64,000 bases of DNA from Limnospira fusiformis SAG 85.79 (GTDB lineage: Bacteria; Cyanobacteriota; Cyanobacteriia; Cyanobacteriales; Microcoleaceae), in assembly GCF_012516315.1 (NCBI RefSeq), contig NZ_CP051185.1, positions 5,337,363 through 5,401,362 of the forward strand. Reading direction: 5' to 3'. A program made the translations under genes and the position numbers. The notes beneath the pieces were generated by a model. That model saw only the letters and a list, made by a program, of their open reading frames with translations. It was not told the origin of the DNA and did no database searches. Shown piece by piece: positions 44,705 through 53,789 of the stretch (its first letter is position 1; every line of letters starts with the position of its first letter).

Positions 44705-45466
44705 TTATAGTTCCTCTGGATCTAAACCCAGCGCGCGCAACCTTTCCGCCAGACGTTCTGCTCGTTGTTCGGCGGATTCTGCTCGTTGTTCGGCGGATTC
44801 CGCCTTTTGGCGTTCAGCTTCTTCTGGTAACAGGACTAAATTACCTTCGGTATCATAAAACCGCAGCCAAATTGCCTCCTCACGGTCTATAGTTCCTGAC
44901 CAAGTTCCCAGCCAAAAGCCCAAGGTTTCACACCACAGCCAACCCCGCTCATTCGGCTCTAAAAGCTGATAACCTCCCGAACTCTGCAAATGCCATCCTT
45001 GAAAGGCGTTGGCTTCAAACGGGTCAAATACAAAGTAATCTGGTGTCCGAAAAGTCCGCTGATACAGCTCCTTTTTCTTTCCTTTATCTATTCTGGCGGT
45101 ACTGGGAGACATCAACTCCACAATGACATCTGGGTAGCGACCCCCTTCCTGCCATACTACCCAACCCTGTCGTTCTTTGGTGCCATCTACATCTAACACC
45201 GCAAAGAAATCAGGGCCACGAAAATCTCGGTTCCTAGCTTGTTCGCTGCTATAGTAAATAAACATATTCCCGCCTGTATAGAAATCATGGCGCGCACTCC
45301 AAGCCTGTTGCAATGACCTAATCAGGACGTTCATAGCAATGCGGTGACGGTTACTTTCCAAAGGCTCTCCATCATCAAAAATCAAATCTGTTGGCGGTAT
45401 GGGGGGTTCCCATTCCGTTTCGGTAGCAGTTTCGGGGCTAGTATTGGCAGTGAGTTCAACTGACAT
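44705..45466 (-). CDS. array Uma2 protein, copy 9 (253 aa, n=1)
   Basis: Body as copy 8, but the tail has a single AERQKAE and two SAEQRAE units. The unit is 911 bases long to the next stop, the same as copy 10, pointing to tandem duplication of this unit length. Confidence 0.9.
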   Translation of the reverse strand: MSVELTANTSPETATETEWEPPIPPTDLIFDDGEPLESNRHRIAMNVLIRSLQQAWSARHDFYTGGNMFIYYSSEQARNRDFRGPDFFAVLDVDGTKERQGWVVWQEGGRYPDVIVELMSPSTARIDKGKKKELYQRTFRTPDYFVFDPFEANAFQGWHLQSSGGYQLLEPNERGWLWCETLGFWLGTWSGTIDREEAIWLRFYDTEGNLVLLPEEAERQKAESAEQRAESAEQRAERLAERLRALGLDPEEL

Positions 45467-45615
45467 TTTCGGTTCCCCCGTCTCTCGTATTTCTCAGTTG
45501 CTGATGATTATATCCCCAACTTTCCCGATTTGGGGACTGGCTCCCACAGACATTCTCCCACTGGGAAGGCGTTGGGTAAATTACCTAGAAAGTGGATGTT
45601 GTGCGATCGCCTCTT

Positions 45616-46377
45616 TTATAGTTCCTCTGGATCTAAACCCAGCGCGCGCAACCTTTCCGCCAGACGTTCTGCTCGTTGTTCGGCGGATTCTGCTCGTTGT
45701 TCGGCGGATTCCGCCTTTTGGCGTTCAGCTTCTTCTGGTAACAGGACTAAATTACCTTCGGTATCATAAAACCGCAGCCAAATTGCCTCCTCACGGTCTA
45801 TAGTTCCTGACCAAGTTCCCAGCCAAAAGCCCAAGGTTTCACACCACAGCCAACCTCGCTCATTCGCCTCTAAAAGCTGATAACCTCCCGAACTATGCAA
45901 ATGCCATCCTTGAAAGGCGTTGGCTTCAAACGGGTCAAATACAAAGTAATCTGGGGTCCGGAATATCTGCTGATAGAGATCCTTTTTCTTTCCTTTATCT
46001 ATTCTGGCGGTACTGGGAGACATCAACTCCACAATGACATCTGGGTAGCGACCCCCTTCCTGCCATACTACCCAACCCTGTCGTTCTTTGGTGCCATCTA
46101 CATCTAACACCGCAAAAAAATCTGGCCCGCGAAAATCTCGGTTCCTAGCTTGTTCGCTGCTATAGTAAATAAACATATTCCCGCCTGTATAGAAATCATG
46201 GCGCTCGCTCCAAGCCTGTTGCAATGACCTAATCAGGACGTTCATAGCAATGCGGTGACGGTTACTTTCCAAAGGCTCTCCATCATCAAAAATCAAATCT
46301 GTTGGCGGCATGGGGGGTTCCCATTCCGTTTCGGTAGCAGTTTCGGGGCTAGTATTGGCAGTGAGTTCAACTGACAT
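45616..46377 (-). CDS. array Uma2 protein, copy 10 (253 aa, n=1)
   Basis: Tail identical to copy 9, body different: SERHDF, ARIDKG, KKKDLYQQIF (the only KKKDLY), WHLH, LEANERG. The tail and body thus have separate histories. Confidence 0.9.
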   Translation of the reverse strand: MSVELTANTSPETATETEWEPPMPPTDLIFDDGEPLESNRHRIAMNVLIRSLQQAWSERHDFYTGGNMFIYYSSEQARNRDFRGPDFFAVLDVDGTKERQGWVVWQEGGRYPDVIVELMSPSTARIDKGKKKDLYQQIFRTPDYFVFDPFEANAFQGWHLHSSGGYQLLEANERGWLWCETLGFWLGTWSGTIDREEAIWLRFYDTEGNLVLLPEEAERQKAESAEQRAESAEQRAERLAERLRALGLDPEEL

Positions 46378-46526
46378 TTTCGGTTCCCCCGTCTCTCGTA
46401 TTTCTCAGTTGCTGATGATTATATCCCCAACTTTCCCGATTTGGGGACTGGCTCCCACAGACATTCTCCCACTGGGAAGGCGTTGGGTAAATTACCTAGA
46501 AAGTGGATGTTGTGCGATCGCCTCTT

Positions 46527-47267
46527 TTATAGTTCCTCTGGATCTAAACCCAGCGCGCGCAACCTTTCCGCCAGACGTTCTGCTCGTTGTTCGGCGGATT
46601 CCGCCTTTTGGCGTTCAGCTTCTTCTGGTAACAGGACTAAATTACCTTCGGTATCATAAAACCGCAGCCAAATTGCTTCCTCACGGTCTATAGTTCCTGA
46701 CCAGGTTCCTAGCCAAAAGCCCAAGGTTTCACACCACAGCCAACCTCGCTCATTCGCCTCTAAAAGCTGATAACCTTCCGAACTCTGCAAATGCCATCCT
46801 TGAAAGGCGTTGGCTTCAAACGGGTCAAATACAAAGTAATCTGGTGTCCGAAAAGTCCGCTGATACAGCTCCTTTTTCTTTCCTTTATCTACTCTGGCGG
46901 TACTGGGAGACATTAGCTCCACAATGACATCTGGGTAGCGACCCCCTTCCTGCCATACTACCCAACCCTGTCGTTCTTTGGTGCCATCTACATCTAACAC
47001 CGCAAAAAAATCTGGCCCGCGAAAATCTCGGTTCCTAGCTTGTTCGCTGCTATAGTAAATAAACATATTCCCGCCTGTATAGAAATCATGGCGCTCGCTC
47101 CAAGCCTGTTGCAATGACCTAATCAGGACGTTCATAGCAATGCGGTGACGGTTACTTTCCAAAGGCTCTCCATCATCAAAAATCAAATCTGTTGGCGGCA
47201 TGGGGGGTTCCCATTCCGTTTCGGTAGCAGTTTCGGGGCTAGTATTGGCAGTGAGTTCAACTGACAT
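46527..47267 (-). CDS. array Uma2 protein, copy 11 (246 aa, n=0)
   Basis: The shortest member, with one AERQKAE and one SAEQRAE before the cap. Body shows SSEGYQ in place of SSGGYQ, shared only with copy 12, and QRTFR, LEANERG, CETLG. Confidence 0.9.
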   Translation of the reverse strand: MSVELTANTSPETATETEWEPPMPPTDLIFDDGEPLESNRHRIAMNVLIRSLQQAWSERHDFYTGGNMFIYYSSEQARNRDFRGPDFFAVLDVDGTKERQGWVVWQEGGRYPDVIVELMSPSTARVDKGKKKELYQRTFRTPDYFVFDPFEANAFQGWHLQSSEGYQLLEANERGWLWCETLGFWLGTWSGTIDREEAIWLRFYDTEGNLVLLPEEAERQKAESAEQRAERLAERLRALGLDPEEL

Positions 47268-47419
47268 TTTCGGTTCCCCCGTCTCTCGTATTTCTCAGTT
47301 GCTGATGATTATATCCCCAACTTTCCCGATTTGGGGACTGGCTCCCACAGACATTCTCCCACTGGGAAGGCGTTGGGTAAATTACCTAGAAAGTAGATGT
47401 TGTTGTGCGATCGCTTCTT

Positions 47420-48328
47420 TTATAGTTCCTCTGGATCTAAACCGAGCGCGCGCAACCGTTCAGCAAGACGTTCGGCTTTTTGGCGTTCGGCCTCAGCCTT
47501 TTGGCGTTCTGCCTCAGCAAGCTGTTGAGCTTGTTCCGCTTTTTGGCGTTCTGCCTCAGCAAGCTGTTGAGCTTGTTCGGCTTTTTGGCGTTCAGCTTCG
47601 GCTTTTTGACGTTCGGCTTCAGCTTTTTGGCGTTCGGCTTCAGCTTTTTGGCGTTCGGCTTCAGCTTTTTGGCGTTCCGCTTCTTCTGGTAACAGGACTA
47701 AATTACCTTCCGTATCATAAAACCGCAGCCAAATTGCTTCCTCACGGTCTATAGTTCCTGACCAGGTTCCTAGCCAAAAGCCCAAGGTTTCACACCACAG
47801 CCAACCTCGCTCATTCGCCTCTAAAAGCTGATAACCTTCCGAACTCTGCAAATGCCATCCTTGAAAGGCGTTGGCTTCAAACGGGTCAAATACAAAGTAA
47901 TCTGGTGTCCGAAAAGTCCGCTGATACAGCTCCTTTTTCTTTCCTTTATCTACTCTGGCGGTACTGGGAGACATTAGCTCCACAATGACATCTGGGTAGC
48001 GACCCCCTTCCTGCCATACTACCCAACCCTGTCGTTCTTTGGTGCCATCTACATCTAACACCGCAAAAAAATCTGGCCCGCGAAAATCTCGGTTCCTAGC
48101 TTGTTCGCTGCTATAGTAAATAAACATATTCCCGCCTGTATAGAAATCATGGCGCTCGCTCCAAGCCTGTTGCAATGACCTAATCAGGACGTTCATAGCA
48201 ATGCGGTGACGGTTACTTTCCAAAGGCTCTCCATCATCAAAAATCAAATCTGTTGGCGGCATGGGGGGTTCCCATTCCGTTTCGGTAGCAGTTTCGGGGC
48301 TAGTATTGGCAGTGAGTTCAACTGACAT
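47420..48328 (-). CDS. array Uma2 protein, copy 12 (302 aa, n=8)
   Basis: The body is the same as copy 11 (SSEGYQ), but the tail is eight heptads longer: five AERQKAE, then two QAQQLAE/AERQKAE pairs and a final AERQKAE, resembling copy 2. Neighbours with one body and extreme tail lengths are the clearest case of tail exchange. Confidence 0.9.
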   Translation of the reverse strand: MSVELTANTSPETATETEWEPPMPPTDLIFDDGEPLESNRHRIAMNVLIRSLQQAWSERHDFYTGGNMFIYYSSEQARNRDFRGPDFFAVLDVDGTKERQGWVVWQEGGRYPDVIVELMSPSTARVDKGKKKELYQRTFRTPDYFVFDPFEANAFQGWHLQSSEGYQLLEANERGWLWCETLGFWLGTWSGTIDREEAIWLRFYDTEGNLVLLPEEAERQKAEAERQKAEAERQKAEAERQKAEAERQKAEQAQQLAEAERQKAEQAQQLAEAERQKAEAERQKAERLAERLRALGLDPEEL

Positions 48329-48477
48329 TTTCGGTTCCCCCGTCTCTCGTATTTCTCAGTTGCTGATGATTATATCCCCAACTTTCCCGATTTTGGGACT
48401 GGCTCCCACAGACATTCTCCCACTGGGAAGGCGTTGGGTAAATTACCTAGAAAGTGGATGTTGTGCGATCGCCTCTT

Positions 48478-49365
48478 TTATAGTTCCTCTGGATCTAAAC
48501 CCAGCGCGCGCAACCTTTCCGCCAGACGTTCTGCCCGTTGTTCGGCGGATTCGGCTCGTTGTTCGGCGGATTCGGCTCGTTGTTCGGCGGATTCCGCCTT
48601 TTGCCGTTCAGCTTCGGCTTTTTGGCGTTCAGCTTCGGCTTTTTGACGTTCGGCTTCAGCTTTTTGGCGTTCCGCTTCAGCTTTTTGGCGTTCGGCTTCA
48701 GCTTTTTGGCGTTCCGCTTCTTCTGGTAACAGGACTAAATTACCTTCGGTATCATAAAACCGCAGCCAAATTGCTTCCTCACGGTCTATAGTTCCTGACC
48801 AAGTTCCCAGCCAAAAGCCCAAGGTTTCACACCACAGCCAACCTCGCTCATTCGCCTCTAAAAGCTGATAACCTCCCGAACTCTGCAAATGCCATCCTTG
48901 AAAGGCGTTGGCTTCAAACGGGTCAAATACAAAGTAATCTGGGGTTCGGAATATCTGCTGATACAGCTCCTTTTTCTTTCCTTTATCTACTCTGGCGGTA
49001 CTGGGAGACATTAGCTCCACAATGACATCTGGGTAGCGACCCCCTTCCTGCCATACTACCCAACCCTGTCGTTCTTTGGTGCCATCTACATCTAAAACCG
49101 CAAAGAAATCAGGGCCACGAAAATCTCGGTTCCTAGCTTGTTCGCTGCTATAGTAAATAAACATATTCCCGCCTGTATAGAAATCATGGCGCTCGCTCCA
49201 AGCCTGTTGCAATGACCTAATCAGGACGTTCATAGCAATGCGGTGACGGTTACTTTCCAAAGGCTCTCCATCATCAAAAATCAAATCTGTTGGCGGCATG
49301 GGGGGTTCCCATTCCGTTTCGGTAGCAGTTTCGGGGCTAGTATTGGCAGTGAGTTCAACTGACAT
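48478..49365 (-). CDS. array Uma2 protein, copy 13 (295 aa, n=7)
   Basis: Six AERQKAE units and three SAEQRAE units. Body: SERHDF, ARVDKG, QQIF, WHLQ, LEANERG, CETLG. It carries the TCAGGGCCACGAAAATC nucleotide variant at the PD motif, also in copies 2, 8 and 9, without changing the protein. Confidence 0.9.
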   Translation of the reverse strand: MSVELTANTSPETATETEWEPPMPPTDLIFDDGEPLESNRHRIAMNVLIRSLQQAWSERHDFYTGGNMFIYYSSEQARNRDFRGPDFFAVLDVDGTKERQGWVVWQEGGRYPDVIVELMSPSTARVDKGKKKELYQQIFRTPDYFVFDPFEANAFQGWHLQSSGGYQLLEANERGWLWCETLGFWLGTWSGTIDREEAIWLRFYDTEGNLVLLPEEAERQKAEAERQKAEAERQKAEAERQKAEAERQKAEAERQKAESAEQRAESAEQRAESAEQRAERLAERLRALGLDPEEL

Positions 49366-49514
49366 TTTCGGTTCCCCCGTCTCTCGTATTTCTCAGTTGC
49401 TGATGATTATATCCCCAACTTTCCCGATTTTGGGACTGGCTCCCACAGACATTCTCCCACTGGGAAGGCGTTGGGTAAATTACCTAGAAAGTGGATGTTG
49501 TGCGATCGCTTCTT

Positions 49515-50297
49515 TTATAGTTCCTCTGGATCTAAACCCAGCGCGCGCAACCGTTGCGCCAGACGTTCGGCTCGTTGTTCGGCGGATTCGGCTCGTTGTT
49601 CGGCGGATTCGGCTCGTTGTTCGGCGGCTTCGGCTTTTTGACGTTCGGCCTCTTCCGGTAACAACACCAAATTACCTTCGGTATCATAAAACCGCAGCCA
49701 AATTGCCTCCTCACGGTCTATAGTTCCCGACCAAGTTCCCAGCCAAAAGCCTAAACTTTCACACCAAAGCCAACCTCGCTCATTCGGCTCTAAAAGCTGA
49801 TAACCTCCCGAACTATGCAAATGCCATCCTTGAAAGGCGTTGGCTTCAAACGGGTCAAATACAAAGTAATCTGGGGTTCGGAATATCTGCTGATACAGCT
49901 CCTTTTTCTTTCCTTTATCTACTCTGGCGGTACTGGGAGACATTAGCTCCACAATGACATCTGGGTAGCGACCCCCTTCCTGCCATACTACCCAACCCTG
50001 TCGTTCTTTAGTGCCATCTACATCTAACACAGCAAAGAAATCTGGCCCGCGAAAATCTCGGTTCCTAGCTTGTTCGCTGCTATAGTAAATAAACATATTC
50101 CCGCCTGTATAGAAATCATGGCGCGCACTCCAAGCCTGTTGCAATGACCTAATCAGGACGTTCATAGCAATGCGGTGACGGTTACTTTCCAAAGGCTCTC
50201 CATCATCAAAAATCAAATCTGTTGGCGGCATGGGGGGTTCCCATTCCGTTTCGGTAGCAGTTTCGGGGCTAGTATTGGCAGTGAGTTCAACTGACAT
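49515..50297 (-). CDS. array Uma2 protein, copy 14 (260 aa, n=2)
   Basis: Right end of the long array, divergent from psbA-3 (263 bases apart, the same distance as copy 2 to psbA-2). Leader type ATTTGCGGTT as in copy 2. Tail: one AERQKAE, AAEQRAE and two SAEQRAE. Body: SARHDF, ARVDKG, QQIF, WHLH, LEPNERG, CESLG. Confidence 0.9.
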   Translation of the reverse strand: MSVELTANTSPETATETEWEPPMPPTDLIFDDGEPLESNRHRIAMNVLIRSLQQAWSARHDFYTGGNMFIYYSSEQARNRDFRGPDFFAVLDVDGTKERQGWVVWQEGGRYPDVIVELMSPSTARVDKGKKKELYQQIFRTPDYFVFDPFEANAFQGWHLHSSGGYQLLEPNERGWLWCESLGFWLGTWSGTIDREEAIWLRFYDTEGNLVLLPEEAERQKAEAAEQRAESAEQRAESAEQRAERLAQRLRALGLDPEEL

Positions 50298-50560
50298 TTG
50301 CGGTTCCCCCGTCTCTCGTGTTTCTCAGTTGCTGATGATTATATCCCAAGCCGCCGATAGTCGCCTGGAACCACAGGCTCTCTCAGGGTTCGACTCGATT
50401 ATGGTTGAATTCATGATAAGCTCTACTTATGACAGCCATTAAAATAAATGTGGCTCAACCCCTTTACAAACCTTAACAGAGTGTGTCATATTATAGACAC
50501 GGTAGAAAAACAACTGCCGGATAAGTACCTCGAAAATTCAATACAGCAATCATATCCAAC

Positions 50561-51640
50561 ATGACTACTACCATTCAGCAGCGCGAAAGCGCCAACGCTT
50601 GGGAACGCTTTTGTAGCTGGGTAACATCCACCAACAACCGCCTTTATGTAGGCTGGTTCGGTGTTCTGATGATCCCTACCCTACTAACTGCTACCATCTG
50701 CTACATCATCGCTTTTATCGCTGCTCCTCCCGTGGACATTGACGGTATCCGCGAACCCGTAGCTGGTTCTCTGTTGTACGGCAACAACATCATCTCTGGT
50801 GCGGTTGTTCCTTCTTCCAATGCGATCGGTCTGCACTTCTATCCCATTTGGGAAGCAGCCAGCTTGGATGAGTGGCTCTACAACGGTGGCCCTTACCAGT
50901 TGGTAATTTTCCACTTCCTGGTCGGTGTATTTTGCTACATGGGTCGTGAGTGGGAACTGTCCTACCGCTTGGGAATGCGTCCTTGGATCTGCGTGGCTTA
51001 CAGCGCACCTGTTGCCGCTGCTAGTGCAGTATTCTTGATCTACCCCATCGGACAAGGTTCTTTCTCCGACGGTATGCCTCTGGGTATCTCCGGAACTTTC
51101 AACTTCATGTTGGTGTTCCAAGCAGAACACAACATCCTGATGCACCCCTTCCATATGTTGGGAGTTGCTGGTGTATTCGGTGGTGCTCTGTTCTCCGCGA
51201 TGCACGGTTCTTTGGTAACTTCTTCCTTGGTGCGTGAAACCACCGAAATCGAATCTCAAAACTACGGTTACAAATTCGGTCAAGAAGAAGAAACTTACAA
51301 CATTGTGGCAGCTCACGGTTACTTCGGTCGCCTGATCTTCCAATATGCTTCTTTCAACAACAGCCGTTCCTTGCACTTCTTCTTGGGTGCTTGGCCGGTA
51401 ATCGGCATCTGGTTCACCGCTTTAGGTGTATCCACCATGGCCTTCAACCTGAACGGTTTCAACTTCAACCAGTCCGTAATGGACTCCAGCGGTCGGGTAG
51501 TTAACACCTGGGCTGATGTCATCAACCGCGCTAACCTGGGTATGGAAGTAATGCACGAGCGCAACGCTCACAACTTCCCCTTAGATTTAGCTTCTGCTGA
51601 GTCTGAGCCTGTAGCTTTGGTTGCACCTCAAATCGGCTAA
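50561..51640 (+). CDS. psbA: photosystem II D1 protein, Glu130 form (copy 3, I121V)
   Basis: A 359-residue D1 differing from the other two by Val at position 121 (FHFLVGVF). Residue 130 is again Glu. It has more silent differences than copies 1 and 2 have between them, so it is the older paralogue. The leader dyad is at 50483-50500. The short Uma2 and STAND tail do not follow; a Gfo/Idh oxidoreductase gene converges on it instead. Confidence 0.98.
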   Translation: MTTTIQQRESANAWERFCSWVTSTNNRLYVGWFGVLMIPTLLTATICYIIAFIAAPPVDIDGIREPVAGSLLYGNNIISGAVVPSSNAIGLHFYPIWEAASLDEWLYNGGPYQLVIFHFLVGVFCYMGREWELSYRLGMRPWICVAYSAPVAAASAVFLIYPIGQGSFSDGMPLGISGTFNFMLVFQAEHNILMHPFHMLGVAGVFGGALFSAMHGSLVTSSLVRETTEIESQNYGYKFGQEEETYNIVAAHGYFGRLIFQYASFNNSRSLHFFLGAWPVIGIWFTALGVSTMAFNLNGFNFNQSVMDSSGRVVNTWADVINRANLGMEVMHERNAHNFPLDLASAESEPVALVAPQIG

Positions 51641-51661
51641 TTGATAGCTTGAATTAAATAG

Positions 51662-51689
51662 AGCGCCTCCCAGTCGGGGGGCGCTTTTT
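51662..51689 (+). terminator. rho-independent terminator of psbA-3
   Basis: Same stem-loop as the other psbA genes with a four-T run. It lies 6 bases from the end of the convergent oxidoreductase gene, so it probably serves both. Confidence 0.92.
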
Positions 51690-51695
51690 GTTTGT

Positions 51696-52793
51696 TTAAG
51701 TCTCTGAGGAATTATCACGGACGGGGTGAGGGAGTCCTCCTGTTTGTAGAGATTGACTTAAACCCCACAGAATATCGACTAATTCGGCTCCGATTTTACC
51801 GGAAGAAATTGGACAGGGTTGATTGGCTTTAACACATTGAAAAAAGCGATCGCATACTTGTTTTAAAGGTTCCCCAGGTTCGACCTGTAAAACTTCCCGA
51901 CTTTGACCTGCTCCTTTCCAGCCACCATTGACAGGCTCTAAATAGCCGCGTTGTAGAGTTAAAGGAGACTCGGAGGATAATTCATCAAAAATCAATGTTC
52001 CTTGGCTTCCGACGACTGCTAAACGGCGCTGTTTGTCAGGATTTAACCAGCATAGATGTAGGAAAACTCGAAAGTTATCGGGGTAAGTGAGGGTAGCTAC
52101 TACTAAATCAGATAAACCTGGTTTACTATCGGGAAAGGCTGGGGAATTATCCTCGGTTTGCAAAAGACGATCGCCTTGTAGCCAGACAGTTCCGGTGGCT
52201 TGTACGGCTACAGGTTTTTGACCCAACCAGGTATTAAAGATAGCAATATCATGAATCGCTAAATCCCAAAGAGCATCAACATCTTGTCGGACAGGTTCTA
52301 GGTGAGTGCGGGTAGCATAGCCGTAGCGTAGTTGACCTAAGACACCTTGAGCAAGGACTTGTTTACCCTGGTTAACTACTGGATGGAATAGATAGGTATG
52401 ATCGACAAATAATTGTCGATTTTGCTGTTGAGCCAGTTCCCAAAGTTCCCAAGATTTAGCGGGGTTTATGGTTAAAGGTTTTTCGGCTAAGACATGATAG
52501 CCACGTTGTAGCGCGACTGAAATTAAGTCATAATGAGTGCAGGCGGGAGTAGCGATCGCCACAGCTTGTAGTCCCGGAACTTCCAGAGCCGCCAACCCAT
52601 GCTCAAACATTTGTTCAGGGTTGAGTGTAAATCGTTCTCCCACAGCTTTTAACTGTTCGGAATTACTATCAGCTACTGCTATTAACTCAAACCCAGAATG
52701 ATTTTGAAAGTTTCGGAGCAAGTGGACACCCCAGCGTCCTGTACCGAGAACTGCTATTTTAATCGGGTCATTCATTATCTGTTTGTCCTCCAT
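51696..52793 (-). CDS. Gfo/Idh/MocA-family oxidoreductase
   Basis: A 365-residue NAD(P)-dependent dehydrogenase. The Rossmann start is IAVLGTGRWGVHLLRNF, followed by ATPACTHYDL and the conserved EKPLT with the active-site lysine; a mixed alpha/beta substrate domain follows. Members act on sugars, inositols or biliverdin-like compounds. The substrate is not deducible. Its start lies 26 bases inside the end of rnc on the same strand, indicating a coupled pair. Confidence 0.88.
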   Translation of the reverse strand: MEDKQIMNDPIKIAVLGTGRWGVHLLRNFQNHSGFELIAVADSNSEQLKAVGERFTLNPEQMFEHGLAALEVPGLQAVAIATPACTHYDLISVALQRGYHVLAEKPLTINPAKSWELWELAQQQNRQLFVDHTYLFHPVVNQGKQVLAQGVLGQLRYGYATRTHLEPVRQDVDALWDLAIHDIAIFNTWLGQKPVAVQATGTVWLQGDRLLQTEDNSPAFPDSKPGLSDLVVATLTYPDNFRVFLHLCWLNPDKQRRLAVVGSQGTLIFDELSSESPLTLQRGYLEPVNGGWKGAGQSREVLQVEPGEPLKQVCDRFFQCVKANQPCPISSGKIGAELVDILWGLSQSLQTGGLPHPVRDNSSET

Positions 52794-53523
52794 TTTTGGC
52801 TACTGATAAAAAAGCCACACGAGCCGCCGCCTGTTCAGCAGCCTTAATAGTTCTACCTGTTCCTGTACCTAATTGTTCTCCCCTCAGCCACACGGAAGCG
52901 GTAAACCGCGCTTCATCACCAGCATAACCTGTTTCATTAACTTTATATTGGGGCAAAATTTTATAGCAACTTTGAGTCCATTCTTGGAGAGCAGCCTTAT
53001 AATTTTGGCGAGCCGGATCATTAAAAATATCAGTAGCTCGCTCTAGCAGGTGCTGATCTAACCAAGGACGAATTAACTCTAGGGTATTGGTACTGAGATA
53101 AAGTGCAGCCAAAACAGCCTCAAAACAATCTGCTAAACGAGATTCTTCTCCCAGGCGATCGCGGGTAGCACTTCCTCCCACGAGCAAATATCTTCCCAAA
53201 CCATAGCTATTAGAAATTTCCGCCAGAATGCGATCGCTCACCAAAATAGATCGCACCGCCGCAAACTCTCCCACGGGTGCATTAGGATAGGTTTCTAACA
53301 AAAGTTCTGAAGCCACCAGACGCACCACGGAATCACCAACAAATTCCAGTTGTTCATAATTATCCTGAGTGGAAACACTGGGATGAGTTAGTGCCAAATC
53401 AAGTAATTGCCATGCAATCTTCTGTTGAGTAGATAATCCCAAGCGTTCAATTAACTTTTCTAACTGATTTTGTCTTTGTGGATGACTAACTCGGTTAAAC
53501 TTTTGCAACTTTAATGACCTCAA
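52768..53523 (-). CDS. rnc: ribonuclease III
   Basis: A 251-residue RNase III that cuts double-stranded RNA in rRNA processing and mRNA turnover. The catalytic signature is NYEQLEFVGDSVVRL with the second acidic cluster in DCFEAVLAALYLS. The C-terminal dsRNA-binding domain starts near YKAALQEWTQ and ends TIKAAEQAAARVAFLS. Length is slightly long at the N-terminus. It is translationally overlapped by the oxidoreductase gene. Confidence 0.94.
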   Translation of the reverse strand: MRSLKLQKFNRVSHPQRQNQLEKLIERLGLSTQQKIAWQLLDLALTHPSVSTQDNYEQLEFVGDSVVRLVASELLLETYPNAPVGEFAAVRSILVSDRILAEISNSYGLGRYLLVGGSATRDRLGEESRLADCFEAVLAALYLSTNTLELIRPWLDQHLLERATDIFNDPARQNYKAALQEWTQSCYKILPQYKVNETGYAGDEARFTASVWLRGEQLGTGTGRTIKAAEQAAARVAFLSVAKNGGQTDNE

Positions 53524-53789
53524 ATTTAACTTTTATGGTATCTACCATCTGTGGATTTAACCATAATTATAACATAATATATCGAGGATATACTAGGTTA
53601 ATTATGATTAAATTGCCGCAGATATGTGGGCATTCAATTATGGGGAAGTATCAGCAAAAAGCCCCTTATTTTAGCATATATATTGAGAGTTTGACAATTT
53701 CTGCTGTCCACACTGGTCAGGTTCACGGTTGACTTTTCTCTGCCCAAATCACTATAGAATTGAGGTTAACTGTAGTTATTGAGATCACC

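Larger units (their letters stand above)
38642..50297 (-). repeat. 12-unit tandem array of Uma2 genes
   Basis: Twelve head-to-tail units of 893-1082 bases, each a Uma2 gene plus a spacer of about 149-152 bases. Most unit-length variation comes from the 21-base tail repeats; the spacers vary by only 0-3 bases. Two more units lie at 31287-33193. Mosaic sharing of variants between non-adjacent units indicates gene conversion or unequal crossing over. Confidence 0.95.

Noticed and set aside
47200..47754. Long plus-strand open frames (134-191 codons) antisense to every Uma2 copy
   Set aside because: They are mirror frames of the Uma2 5' ends, spacers and heptad repeats; the repeated GCTTTTTGGCGTTCGGC units are open on both strands. 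No ribosome site or known family supports them.
31287..50297. Uma2 array as an insertion-sequence expansion
   Set aside because: Units have no terminal inverted repeats, target duplications or transposase; the pattern is tandem duplication in one direction.
50684..51376. 230-codon minus-strand frame within psbA-3
   Set aside because: A shadow of the highly expressed psbA codon pattern; interrupted in the other two copies.
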